A DNA stretch of 64,000 nucleotides from JABMOV01 sp964344305. GTDB lineage: Bacteria > Fidelibacterota > Marinisomatia > Marinisomatales > JABMOV01. The notes below the pieces were generated by a model. The model had not been told where the DNA came from. It made no database searches and saw nothing but the letters and a program-made list of their open reading frames with translations. The DNA is taken from contig CAYFMT010000007.1 of the NCBI GenBank assembly GCA_964344305.1, positions 36,942 through 100,941 on the forward strand. Reading direction: 5' to 3'. How positions within the stretch are numbered: position 1 is the stretch's first letter; every line of letters begins with the position of its first letter. Shown one piece after another: positions 26,474-34,639 of this stretch. Both the position numbers and the translations under genes were made by a program.

Positions 26474-27170
26474 TGGGATTGTTTTTTCCAATCATGATAA
26501 CACATTCTCCTTTTGCAGGATGTGAACTAAAATATGATATGAGGTCAGAAATTGTTCCACGATGCATTTCCTCATGGATTTTGGTTATCTCTCTGCCAAT
26601 GACAGCAGGTCTGTCACCCATTTCATTCAGAAGGTCATTAAGCGTCCTTACCAGACGTTTAGGACTTTCATACAGCACTACGGTGGCATTTTCATCAATC
26701 ATGGATAAAATGCGCTTACGTCGACCTTTTTTTGGAGGTAGAAAGCCCTCAAAAATAAATCGATCTGTGGGCAATCCTGAAGATACCAGTGCAGCAATAA
26801 CTGCAGAAGGTCCCGGCACAGGTGATACTGATACACTGGCATCAATTGCACCACGGATAAGTTTGTAGGCTGGATCGCTGATTCCCGGTGTTCCTGCATC
26901 GGTAATCAATGCAATATCCTTACCACTGGTCAGGGACTCTACAATTTGAGGGATGCGGGTAAACCTGTTATGCTCGTAATAACTGATAACCGGCGTATTT
27001 ATGGAATAGTGCTTCAGCAGAATCCGGCTGTGTCGTGTATCTTCGGCAGCAATAACAGAGACTGATTTTAATATATCGATTGCCCTAAAGGTGATATCAC
27101 CCAGGTTACCAATAGGTGTTGATACAATATAGAGTGTCCCTTTTTTATTGCTGTTTAAAGACGACTTAAT
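26457..27170 (-). CDS. rsmI: 16S rRNA 2'-O-ribose C1402 methyltransferase RsmI, non-canonical start
   Basis: RsmI methylates C1402 in the decoding centre using SAM. The frame contains all the family motifs in order: GTLYIVSTPIGNLGDIT, AAEDTRHSRILLKHY, ALITDAGTPGISDPAY, VSPVPGPSAVIAALVSSGLP, FIFEGFLPPKKGRRK and YESPKRL. The first TTG in frame (26909) would delete the first two of these. Upstream, the frame is open only back to a TGA near 27187 and contains no ATG, GTG or TTG. The best candidate is ATT at 27168-27170, giving MKSSLNSNKKGTLYIVST and 237 residues. GGAGGG (27172-27177) lies only one base before it, closer than usual. It overlaps the transaminase gene by 16 bases. Confidence 0.85.
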   Translation of the reverse strand: MKSSLNSNKKGTLYIVSTPIGNLGDITFRAIDILKSVSVIAAEDTRHSRILLKHYSINTPVISYYEHNRFTRIPQIVESLTSGKDIALITDAGTPGISDPAYKLIRGAIDASVSVSPVPGPSAVIAALVSSGLPTDRFIFEGFLPPKKGRRKRILSMIDENATVVLYESPKRLVRTLNDLLNEMGDRPAVIGREITKIHEEMHRGTISDLISYFSSHPAKGECVIMIGKNNPNVYFS

Positions 27171-28471
27171 GCCCTCCGAATAATGTCAATTCCCTGGTCA
27201 ATTTCATCTTTGCTAATATTCAAATGAGGTCTAAACCTGATACTTTTGTGACCACATCCAAGAATCAATGCACCTTCTTCTGCAATCAGGCCAGCCAGTG
27301 AATCGCGTTTGTCTCCATCAGGCAAATCAAATGCACAGAATAGACCAAGACCACGAGCGTTGGAAACAAGACCGCCAAACTCACCCTGAACATCGTGTAA
27401 TTTTGATTGAAGGTATTTACCTGATTCTTTTGCTCGTGTCACAAGGTTTTCCTTCTCTATAATATCAAGGTAAAGTGTGAACCGAACCATATCAACTACA
27501 TTTCCGCCCCAGGTGGAATTGATACGGCTAGATTCATGAAATACATTCTTCTCTACCTCATCAAGGCGATTCCCGGCAAACATACCACAAACCTGCGTTT
27601 TTTTACCAAAACTAATGATGTCAGGTCTTGCATTCTCTCCATAGTTTTGATGAGCCCACATTTCACCGGTCAATGCCACGCCGGTTTGGACTTCATCATA
27701 AATCAAAATAATTTCGTTTTCATCGGCGAGAGAACGGAGTGATTCAAAGAATTCCTTCCTGAAATGATTGTCTCCGCCTTCACCCTGTATGGGTTCAATA
27801 ATAATTGATGCGATATCATATGGATTTTCAGCAATGGCTTTCTTGATCTCGCTAATGGCCTTTTTCTCAAGCTCGATTACTGATTCCAGATTTTCTGACA
27901 GTGGGAATGTGATTTTTGGGGTTGTAATCCTTGGCCAGTCAAATTTTGGAAAATACATCACTTTTCGAGGGTCTGGAGAATCCGTTAGTGACATGGTATA
28001 TCCAGTCCGACCGTGGAAACATTCACTAAAATGAATGACTTTTGAACCTAATTCCCCGCGGCCTGCGGCAATATTTTTCCGCACTTTCCAGTCAAATGCA
28101 GCTTTTAACGCATTCTCTACTGCCAGCCCTCCACCTTCAATGTAAAAAGCATAGGGAAGGTACTCGGGTTGAGCAACTCGTCCCATGGTAGATACAAACT
28201 CAGCCATTTCCTTAGAGTAGATATCAGAATTTGTAGGTTTGTTCATGGCAGCGTCGGCCAAGCGTTCACGATTTTCAAGAATGTAAGGATGATTGTAACC
28301 TACAGACAGAGAAGCGAACATTGTGAATAAGTCCAGGTACTCCCGACCAGTTTTTGAATCAACAAGCCATGATCCATGACTTTTCTTTAAATCAATAACC
28401 GGATCCATGCCATCGGCCAGCATGTGTTTACCAATGGCAGAATGAACATTTTTTGCATCTACGTTAATCAT
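27155..28471 (-). CDS. lat: L-lysine 6-transaminase
   Basis: Lat moves the epsilon-amino group of lysine to 2-oxoglutarate, giving allysine, which cyclises to piperideine-6-carboxylate. The 438-residue PLP enzyme belongs to class III. It shows YIEGGGLAVENALKAAFDWK near 110, ECFHGRTGYTMSLTDSPDPR near 150, and IIEPIQGEGGDNHFR near 210. YDEVQTGVALTGEMWAHQN comes before the PLP-lysine region ISFGKKTQVCGMFAG, and INSTWGGNVVDMVR follows. The GKKTQV sequence separates Lat from ordinary GABA or ornithine transaminases. It lies 22 bases downstream of an ALDH7-like dehydrogenase, the next enzyme of the route. Confidence 0.9.
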   Translation of the reverse strand: MINVDAKNVHSAIGKHMLADGMDPVIDLKKSHGSWLVDSKTGREYLDLFTMFASLSVGYNHPYILENRERLADAAMNKPTNSDIYSKEMAEFVSTMGRVAQPEYLPYAFYIEGGGLAVENALKAAFDWKVRKNIAAGRGELGSKVIHFSECFHGRTGYTMSLTDSPDPRKVMYFPKFDWPRITTPKITFPLSENLESVIELEKKAISEIKKAIAENPYDIASIIIEPIQGEGGDNHFRKEFFESLRSLADENEIILIYDEVQTGVALTGEMWAHQNYGENARPDIISFGKKTQVCGMFAGNRLDEVEKNVFHESSRINSTWGGNVVDMVRFTLYLDIIEKENLVTRAKESGKYLQSKLHDVQGEFGGLVSNARGLGLFCAFDLPDGDKRDSLAGLIAEEGALILGCGHKSIRFRPHLNISKDEIDQGIDIIRRALSRL

Positions 28472-28493
28472 ATTTATCCTCGAATTTATACCG

Positions 28494-30023
28494 TTATAAG
28501 TCGAATTTAATTCCCTGAGCCAAAGGCAGGTCCTTGCTCCAGTTTATTGTGTTTGTCTGGCGACGCATATAGGCTTTCCAGGAGTCTGAGCCTGATTCCC
28601 TGCCGCCTCCTGTCTCCTTCTCACCACCAAACGCTCCGCCAATCTCTGCACCGGATGTCCCAATATTGACATTGGCAATTCCACAGTCGCTGCCGCGAGA
28701 AGATAAAAATTCTTCTGCATGCTGAACATTCATCGTGAAGATAGATGACGATAATCCCTGGGGAACGCCATTGTGTAGTTCAAGTGCATCATCCAAATCC
28801 TTATATGTAATAATATATAGGATTGGGGCAAATGTTTCATGTTGCACTATATCCCACTCATTCCTTGCTTTTACAATGGTAGGTTCGACAAAAAATCCAT
28901 CACCATCCATGGCATTTCCGCCATAAAGAATTTCACCACCTGCTTCTTTTACTTTTTCTATAGCTCCACTATAATCCTCTACCGCAGCCTGGTTGACGAG
29001 TGGCCCCATAAGTGTACCATCCTCAATTGGGTTGCCAATTTTCACCTGACCATAGGCATGGACAAGTTTCTCAATCAAGGTATCTGCTATGGACTCCTGA
29101 ACGATGATACGACGAGTGGATGTGCATCGCTGGCCTGCAGTTCCAACTGCACCAAACACAATAGCTGGAATTGCCATGGATAAATCCGCTGATTCATCCA
29201 CGATGATGGCGTTATTTCCACCCAATTCCAGAATGGATTTTCCAAACCTCTTTGCGACTGCTTCACCAACATGTCTTCCCATATAGGTTGACCCTGTAAA
29301 AGAAATCAATGGTACGCGAGTATCTTTGATCAATTCCTCACCAATGGTGGAGCCTCGACCAATTATGATACTAAAAATGCCTGAATACCCATTTCTTTCC
29401 ATGACACTGTTGCAGATATTCTGAACGGCAATGGCACAGAGAGGTACAGTGCTTGATGGTTTCCAGATGACAGTATTTCCGCAAATAGCAGCGATGAATG
29501 CGTTCCATGCCCATACCGCAACGGGAAAGTTGAAAGCACTGATGACGCCTACAGGACCGAGTGGATGCCATTGTTCGTACATGCGATGATCGGGACGTTC
29601 TGAATGCATGGTATTTCCATACAGCATACGTGATTGTCCAACAGCAAAATCCGCAATATCGATCATTTCCTGGACTTCCCCATCACCTTCAGCCTTGATT
29701 TTCCCCATTTCCAGCGATACGAGGGATCCGAGTAAATCTTTATACTTTCGTAATTCATCCCCCATCTGACGAACAAGTTCACCACGAATAGGAGCCGGAA
29801 CTTTCCTGAATTCCTTAAATGCTGTAACGGAATCCTGTACCACCTGCTCATAATCGTTTAGACTGCATTGATAAACGTGTCCAAGAGTCTCACCTGTTGC
29901 TGGATTCAAGGATGTTAGAGTCCCTGCATCTAATGTTTTTGACCATGTTCCTGTTCCTGTACAGGCACCATAATTGTATTCTTTTATCCCAAGTCCTGTT
30001 AAGATATCGTTGATTGTGGACAT
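28494..30023 (-). CDS. ALDH7-family alpha-aminoadipic semialdehyde dehydrogenase
   Basis: The 509-residue NAD(P)-dependent aldehyde dehydrogenase should oxidise allysine/piperideine-6-carboxylate to 2-aminoadipate. Motifs: FNFPVAVWAWNAFIAAICGN near 165, PSSTVPLCAIA, the Rossmann-like SFTGSTYMGRHVGEAVAKRF near 240, and the catalytic Glu in ILELGGNNAIIV. The catalytic Cys lies in GTAGQRCTSTRR near 300. ELGGNNAIIVDESADL and AGQRCTSTRR are characteristic of the ALDH7/antiquitin group. AGGAG lies before the ATG. It is first in a run with lat. A second reading, a general semialdehyde dehydrogenase, is less likely given the neighbour. Confidence 0.9.
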   Translation of the reverse strand: MSTINDILTGLGIKEYNYGACTGTGTWSKTLDAGTLTSLNPATGETLGHVYQCSLNDYEQVVQDSVTAFKEFRKVPAPIRGELVRQMGDELRKYKDLLGSLVSLEMGKIKAEGDGEVQEMIDIADFAVGQSRMLYGNTMHSERPDHRMYEQWHPLGPVGVISAFNFPVAVWAWNAFIAAICGNTVIWKPSSTVPLCAIAVQNICNSVMERNGYSGIFSIIIGRGSTIGEELIKDTRVPLISFTGSTYMGRHVGEAVAKRFGKSILELGGNNAIIVDESADLSMAIPAIVFGAVGTAGQRCTSTRRIIVQESIADTLIEKLVHAYGQVKIGNPIEDGTLMGPLVNQAAVEDYSGAIEKVKEAGGEILYGGNAMDGDGFFVEPTIVKARNEWDIVQHETFAPILYIITYKDLDDALELHNGVPQGLSSSIFTMNVQHAEEFLSSRGSDCGIANVNIGTSGAEIGGAFGGEKETGGGRESGSDSWKAYMRRQTNTINWSKDLPLAQGIKFDL

Positions 30024-30115
30024 TTTTTGCTCCTAAAATGTGGAAATGTTGTAAAAATCCAGCAGAGAAGTTATTAGTTTAAAACACGAGAAAAAATGCT
30101 AGTGAATAGATATAT

Positions 30116-30147
30116 AAAAAAACCTGTCTATTATGACAGGTTTTTTT
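30116..30147 (-). terminator. Intrinsic terminator after the thioredoxin-like gene
   Basis: On the minus strand the stem CCTGTC/GACAGG with loop ATAATA is preceded by seven A and followed by seven T residues. It begins five bases after the stop of the thioredoxin-fold gene and ends the DUF4837-to-thioredoxin transcript. The A/T symmetry means it could also work weakly in the other direction. Confidence 0.92.
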
Positions 30148-30151
30148 GAAT

Positions 30152-31192
30152 TCATTCTTTTTCCAGGAATTTATTTTTCTGTTTCAGATAGTAATCGTCA
30201 TCCGGTTGAAGTGCAATACACTTGTCAATAATCATCACCGCATCATCAATTTTACCTAACTTCCATAACACCTCTGCCTCTGTATCCATCACCTGGGCTA
30301 TTGCAAGTGTCTCTTTCTCTTCGATCATTGATACTGCACGTCGAACTTTTTCTAAGGCATCATTCAAATAAAGATCCAGCTCGGTCATCCGCCAGGCATA
30401 CCCATTCAATAAACTGTAACTGTCCTTACCCATTTTTATGGCGAGATCTGTCAGTTTTTTGTAGGCTTCAGCTTCTTCCGAGTGTGCCTTTGCTTGTTTG
30501 AAGTGTTTAACCAGGGATGAATACGCGGTAGGCAAATATTCACTTTCCGGGAAGGAGGTAATGAAATCAGTAATTCTATCAATCTTTCCCTCCTGGGAAA
30601 GTCTGTACTGGGCACTTTTTAACTTTGCATATTCAACCAGAGTTTCATCGAGATCAGCTACGTTTTTCCAGGCGTCCATAGCACTGGATAAATCACCTTT
30701 ATCCTCGTATTTCTCAGCGAGCGCTTTCAACATCTCTATATCTCCAGGATTCTTCTGCAATTCTTTTTCCATGGAAGATATTGTACCAAGATTCTTGCGA
30801 ATCCTCTCCAATTCGTCAATAAACTCTTTTGGGGGTAAATACCCTACTATCCGATCTATCTCCTCACCATTCGCATCAGCAACAATGGTGGTCGGGAACC
30901 CCTGAATATGATATTTATCCTTAAGAAATGGTCCATTGCCTTTTTCACCATCCACTTTAAGGGCCAGAAAATATGTTGATGCGTATTTGATAACTTCCTT
31001 ATCAGAAAATGTCTCGGCATCCAGCCGTTTACACCAACTTCACCAATCTGTATAAAATTCAATCAACAACAGTTTTTCCCCGGCTTCTGATATCAAATCC
31101 TCATAGGATTTATCAGACCAGGGGAATTCCTCTGGAATTGACTGACAGGCAAATAGTACTAGCAGAATTGTTGATAACAATATTTTATTCAT
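30152..31192 (-). CDS. Thioredoxin-fold lipoprotein with in-frame TGA (selenocysteine) and helical-repeat tail
   Basis: Read through one TGA, the frame gives 346 residues. It starts MNKILLS, with a hydrophobic stretch ending LFAC, a probable lipobox. The thioredoxin fold covers about residues 25-135: LLLIEFYTDW, then the active site, KRLDAETFSDKEVIKYAS, LKVDGEKGNG, and the cis-proline in GFPTTIV (Pro100). The TGA at 31040-31042 is codon 51, between DW and SWC, exactly where W-C-x-W-C proteins have their first cysteine. Cys54 is kept. Both sides of the TGA are intact, and a SECIS-like hairpin follows. Residues 150-346 form TPR-like helical repeats. A start at GTG 30955 would remove the active site. 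It ends a seven-gene run before a terminator. A nonsense mutation or base-call error is the rival reading. Confidence 0.82.
31010..31042 (-). promoter_or_regulatory. UGA codon with candidate bacterial SECIS hairpin
   Basis: After the TGA (31040-31042) the minus strand can fold as TGT-AAA-CGGC-TGGAT-GCCG-AG-ACA. CGGC (31024-31027) pairs with GCCG (31015-31018), and TGT (31031-31033) pairs with ACA (31010-31012) across a small internal loop. The apical loop TGGAT begins 16 nt after the TGA and has G in its second and third positions. This agrees with the bacterial SECIS model: an apical loop roughly 16-37 nt downstream with an early G. The stem is modest, so the call rests mainly on the TGA position in the protein. 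Confidence 0.6.
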
Positions 31193-31205
31193 GATTTGCA
31201 TAATC

Positions 31206-31619
31206 TCATTCACTTAAATGTTCTTTTAATTTATTCAGTACTTGTGCTGGAGGTCGCACAGGTTTTTGACTCTTTTTGGAGATGAATACATGGGTGGTTG
31301 ACCCTTTAACCAGGACTTTATTTTCATTTTGTCTTACTATTTCGTATTCAATTTCTAATCTCAATTTCGGCAACTCTCTGATTGCGGTCCGAACAATTAG
31401 GTTGTCCTCGAATTGTGCCCCTTCAAGATAGTGACAATCAGCATGGACAACCGGCAGGTAAACGCCTAAAGTTTCAATGGATGTAACATCCAATTCGATG
31501 GAAGCCAGTAATTCTGTTCGCGCTGATTCAAAATACTCCAGATAACGGGAATAGTAGACGATACCCATTTGATCAATATCGCGATAATACACTTTTACGT
31601 GATAATCATGATGGATCAT
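31206..31619 (-). CDS. YbgC/FadM-type acyl-CoA thioesterase
   Basis: This 137-residue protein is a single hotdog-fold 4HBT thioesterase. The active-site region YYRDIDQMGIVYYSRYLEYF near residue 12 has the catalytic Asp and following Gly, and matches the YbgC/FadM pattern. The central strand TAIRELPKLRLEIEYEIVR is also typical. The ATG forms a TGATG junction with the accA stop. It sits between accA and the selenoprotein-like gene. It likely hydrolyses short- or medium-chain acyl-CoA or acyl-ACP; the substrate cannot be told from sequence. Confidence 0.88.
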   Translation of the reverse strand: MIHHDYHVKVYYRDIDQMGIVYYSRYLEYFESARTELLASIELDVTSIETLGVYLPVVHADCHYLEGAQFEDNLIVRTAIRELPKLRLEIEYEIVRQNENKVLVKGSTTHVFISKKSQKPVRPPAQVLNKLKEHLSE

Positions 31620-32575
31620 CAGTTTTCGGTATAGGATCCCAGTTTATCATATTTTTCAATGCGTGAAGCGAGAAAACTTTCAGGGGATGAATTGTATAAA
31701 GAATCAAGCTCTTCGCTGATGGCTGATTTCAGCAAATCGAAGGTAGACTTTGGATCCCTGTGAGCTCCACCATGCGGTTCAGGAATAACCCTGTCACAAA
31801 CACCCATTTTTACTAGATCACCTGGGATAAGCTTCAAGGCTTCAGCTGCATCGGATGCTTTTCCTGCATCATGCCAAAGAATAGATGCACACCCTTCCGG
31901 ACTGATGACAGAATACCATGTATTTTCAAGCATGAGCATCCTGTCTGCCAATCCAATACCCAATGCTCCACCACTTGCACCTTCACCAATCACAATGGAT
32001 ATTATAGGAACCTGTAACCGGGACATTTCAAACAGATTCTTCGCGATGGCTTCTCCTTGACCCCTTTCTTCAGCGCCAAGTCCAGGATAGGCACCCTGTG
32101 TATCTATGAGGGTTATAATCGGTCTATTAAATTTTTCAGCAAGTTTCATCAGTCGCAAAGCTTTTCTGTAACCTTCCGGTCGCATCATACCAAAATTTCT
32201 ATACAGATTCTCCTTTGTATTCCTGCCTTTTTGTTGACCGATATACATTACAGAGCGTCCATTCAATGTACCCAGTCCTCCTACAGTGGATGGGTCATCA
32301 GCGAAATGTCGATCACCGTGTAACTCAACAAAATCGGGAGACCAGTCAGTAATGTAATCCAGAGTGTATGGCCTTTCGGGATGACGTGCCAGTTGGACCC
32401 GTTGCCACCGGCTCAAACGTGAAAATATTTTCTCGATGGTATCGTCACGTCGTTTCTCCAGCTTCGTGATATCCTCTGCATTGCTTAGCGACGGATCATC
32501 TGATGTGCGCAATTCAATAATTTTTTCATCAAGATCCTTGATAGGATTTTCAAATTCCAGATATGTATTGGGCAT
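31619..32575 (-). CDS. accA: Acetyl-CoA carboxylase carboxyltransferase subunit alpha
   Basis: AccA with AccD transfers carboxyl from biotin to acetyl-CoA, the first step of fatty acid synthesis. The 318-residue protein starts YLEFENPIKDLDEKI and has RWQRVQLARHPERPYTLDYI and FVELHGDRHFADD. IGQQKGRNTKENLYRNFGM, TQGAYPGLGAEERGQ and GEGASGGALGI follow. The oxyanion and CoA-binding crotonase-fold segments are complete. accD is not in the window; accA here follows an envelope glycosyltransferase by nine bases. Confidence 0.96.
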   Translation of the reverse strand: MPNTYLEFENPIKDLDEKIIELRTSDDPSLSNAEDITKLEKRRDDTIEKIFSRLSRWQRVQLARHPERPYTLDYITDWSPDFVELHGDRHFADDPSTVGGLGTLNGRSVMYIGQQKGRNTKENLYRNFGMMRPEGYRKALRLMKLAEKFNRPIITLIDTQGAYPGLGAEERGQGEAIAKNLFEMSRLQVPIISIVIGEGASGGALGIGLADRMLMLENTWYSVISPEGCASILWHDAGKASDAAEALKLIPGDLVKMGVCDRVIPEPHGGAHRDPKSTFDLLKSAISEELDSLYNSSPESFLASRIEKYDKLGSYTEN

Positions 32576-32584
32576 ATTCTTCCG

Positions 32585-34639
32585 TTAAAATACCGTTTTT
32601 AAAATAATCTCCAGATCCAGTGTCAAACCCTGATTCTGGATATAGTAATGATCCAAAACTCTTTGATCATCAGCGGAGAAGTTAATATTGCGAAGTCTCT
32701 GCATCCCAGTAAGTCCGGGGATGCAAATTAAGTGGGGATCATCTACGTTGGTGGGGACAAGTTTGGAACCCACGAAACTCATTTTACCCTGAATGATCTG
32801 CGCCATCAAAGGTAAGTATTTGATGAATTGAATTTTGCTGTCAAAGATACTTGCATTAATTGTCGTATTGTCCTCACCCCAGTAATCCTGTCGAATTCGT
32901 CTTCCGTGCATGAATAAGTACACAGGACTACAAATAATCATTATGGCGGAAGCAAATACAATATCAAACAGACGCTTAACGACCCAGTTAACTCGATGGA
33001 ATAGTGTGTACTCAATATGAACAAACGAATAATCACCTAATTCCTCAATGGATGCCTTACCCAGTAGAATATCCTGGTTGCGAGGTACCATGCGATATGT
33101 CAAACGCAAATCCTTAGTATTGTCCATAATGGATAATCCATTTTTCGACACATAGGAGCTGGATGGAAATATAATTTCACGGATTTTTAATTTGTCAATA
33201 ATACCACGGATATCTGAGATCCTGCCTACGAACGGAATGGGTAACTCATCCTGTGGTACCGTTAACTCAGAATCGCAAAATCCAACTAATTCAAGACCGG
33301 TTTCAAAGCGTTTGGATAAATGTTTTGCAATTCGAATGGCTTCTTTATCCGTACCAATAATTAGGGTTTTCCGCGCAAACAGTATATTATTCTTATCCTT
33401 TACCTGTGTGAAATACCCACGACTCATCCAGTAATGAAACAACATTCTCCAGCCGGGAATCAACACGGTAATGAGAAGGGTTGCAACAATAATGACCAGG
33501 CGTGAAAATGCAAACTGTTTGAAGAAATAAGTGAATGCAGTGGCAATAAAAAATCCGGACAAAGATGACAGTATTGCACGTGTGTATGACAGAATATATC
33601 TTGAATAGAGTTGAAATGTTGCATTAATGATTAACCAGAAAACAACATAAATCCCAGGGATGAATCCTCTGGTAACTACTACGGGTTCAAAATCTGTAAA
33701 CCGGATGGGTATGGCTATAGCAAACGCAGTCAACACGGCAAATGCATCCAGCGAAATCGACAGGATCTGTGATTTTGACCCGCCAATGATGGCAATGGTT
33801 TTCCTGAATCTGACACCTGCTTTCACCATAAACCGAGTCATTCGCTTTTGACCAACGGAGAAATATTTATCCGCAAATAAAATCATGGCAGAGTAAAATG
33901 CCTGAATACTGTCATAGGGAGCTGATTTTACAGATTCGCCATGGAAATGGATGATTTTTGCTTCAGGTAAATAATGAATTTCCTTTCCGCTTATTTTCAC
34001 CTGGAAACAGAGATCAAGATCTTCCCCGAACATGAAATATCGCTCATCAAAACCATGAAGATCATGGTAAAGGTCGGACCGAATAAACATGCATGACCCG
34101 CTGATGGCTTCCACTGAATGTATGTCATCTGGATCTAGATAGGTAAGATTGTATTTTCCGGCCCATTTGGAACGAGGGAACAATTTTGATAATCCCAATA
34201 ATTTTGGCAGGGCAACCATAGGTCTGGGGAATGACCGTTTGCATGCAGGTTGAAGAGATCCATCCGTGTTCAGTATTTTTGGTCCCACCATGCCAACATG
34301 GTTTTGGGATTCCATGTAATTGACGAATGTTTCAACGGTGGATTCCTCAAGGATCGTATCCGGGTTCAATATTAAATAATAGTCGCCATTTGCAACATCT
34401 GCAGCCTGGTTTACCGCTTTCCCAAACCCCAGATTTGTTGAATTATGAATGATTTGAATATTCTCGGGGAGATCCTTGATTGCCTCTGCAGAGCCATCGT
34501 ATGAGTTATTGTCAACAACAACAACATCGATATCACCCTTATAACTAGAGGATAAAACCGTATCAATACAATGAAGGAGGTATTGTTTTACATTATAACT
34601 GACAATTAAAACCGAAACAGTCGGATTTTTGGGGTCCAT
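32585..34639 (-). CDS. Fusion of GT2 glycosyltransferase and glycosylphosphotransferase-like membrane protein
   Basis: The 684-residue protein joins two envelope-glycan modules. Residues about 8-235 are a rhamnosyltransferase-like GT2: VSVLIVSYNVKQYLLHC, VVVDNNSYDGS, LILNPDTIL, and FGEDLDLCFQVK. Five hydrophobic segments follow (about 295-410). A Rossmann-like domain with KTLIIGTDKEAIRIAKHLSK (about 430-530) and a C-terminal domain like WbaP/PssY sugar-phosphate transferases come next (VVKRLFDIVFASAIMII, then MSFVGSKLV and IPGLTGMQRLRN). The core motifs of active phosphoglycosyltransferases, KFR(S/T)M and the DE of DELPQ, are not visible; IKYLPLM stands where DELPQ is expected. The C-terminal half may therefore be inactive or changed. 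Start forms TAATG with the DPM1-like gene. Confidence 0.85.
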   Translation of the reverse strand: MDPKNPTVSVLIVSYNVKQYLLHCIDTVLSSSYKGDIDVVVVDNNSYDGSAEAIKDLPENIQIIHNSTNLGFGKAVNQAADVANGDYYLILNPDTILEESTVETFVNYMESQNHVGMVGPKILNTDGSLQPACKRSFPRPMVALPKLLGLSKLFPRSKWAGKYNLTYLDPDDIHSVEAISGSCMFIRSDLYHDLHGFDERYFMFGEDLDLCFQVKISGKEIHYLPEAKIIHFHGESVKSAPYDSIQAFYSAMILFADKYFSVGQKRMTRFMVKAGVRFRKTIAIIGGSKSQILSISLDAFAVLTAFAIAIPIRFTDFEPVVVTRGFIPGIYVVFWLIINATFQLYSRYILSYTRAILSSLSGFFIATAFTYFFKQFAFSRLVIIVATLLITVLIPGWRMLFHYWMSRGYFTQVKDKNNILFARKTLIIGTDKEAIRIAKHLSKRFETGLELVGFCDSELTVPQDELPIPFVGRISDIRGIIDKLKIREIIFPSSSYVSKNGLSIMDNTKDLRLTYRMVPRNQDILLGKASIEELGDYSFVHIEYTLFHRVNWVVKRLFDIVFASAIMIICSPVYLFMHGRRIRQDYWGEDNTTINASIFDSKIQFIKYLPLMAQIIQGKMSFVGSKLVPTNVDDPHLICIPGLTGMQRLRNINFSADDQRVLDHYYIQNQGLTLDLEIILKTVF

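Noticed and set aside
26457..26909. rsmI from TTG 26909 (150 residues)
   Set aside because: It lacks the N-terminal SAM-binding motifs, which are present and intact upstream in the same frame.
30152..30955. Thioredoxin-like gene starting at GTG 30955
   Set aside because: This start removes the active site and the lipoprotein signal; the frame upstream is well formed except for the single TGA.
30856..31062. 68-residue minus-strand frame over the thioredoxin active site
   Set aside because: It runs in another frame with no family features, while the Sec reading gives a clear thioredoxin fold.
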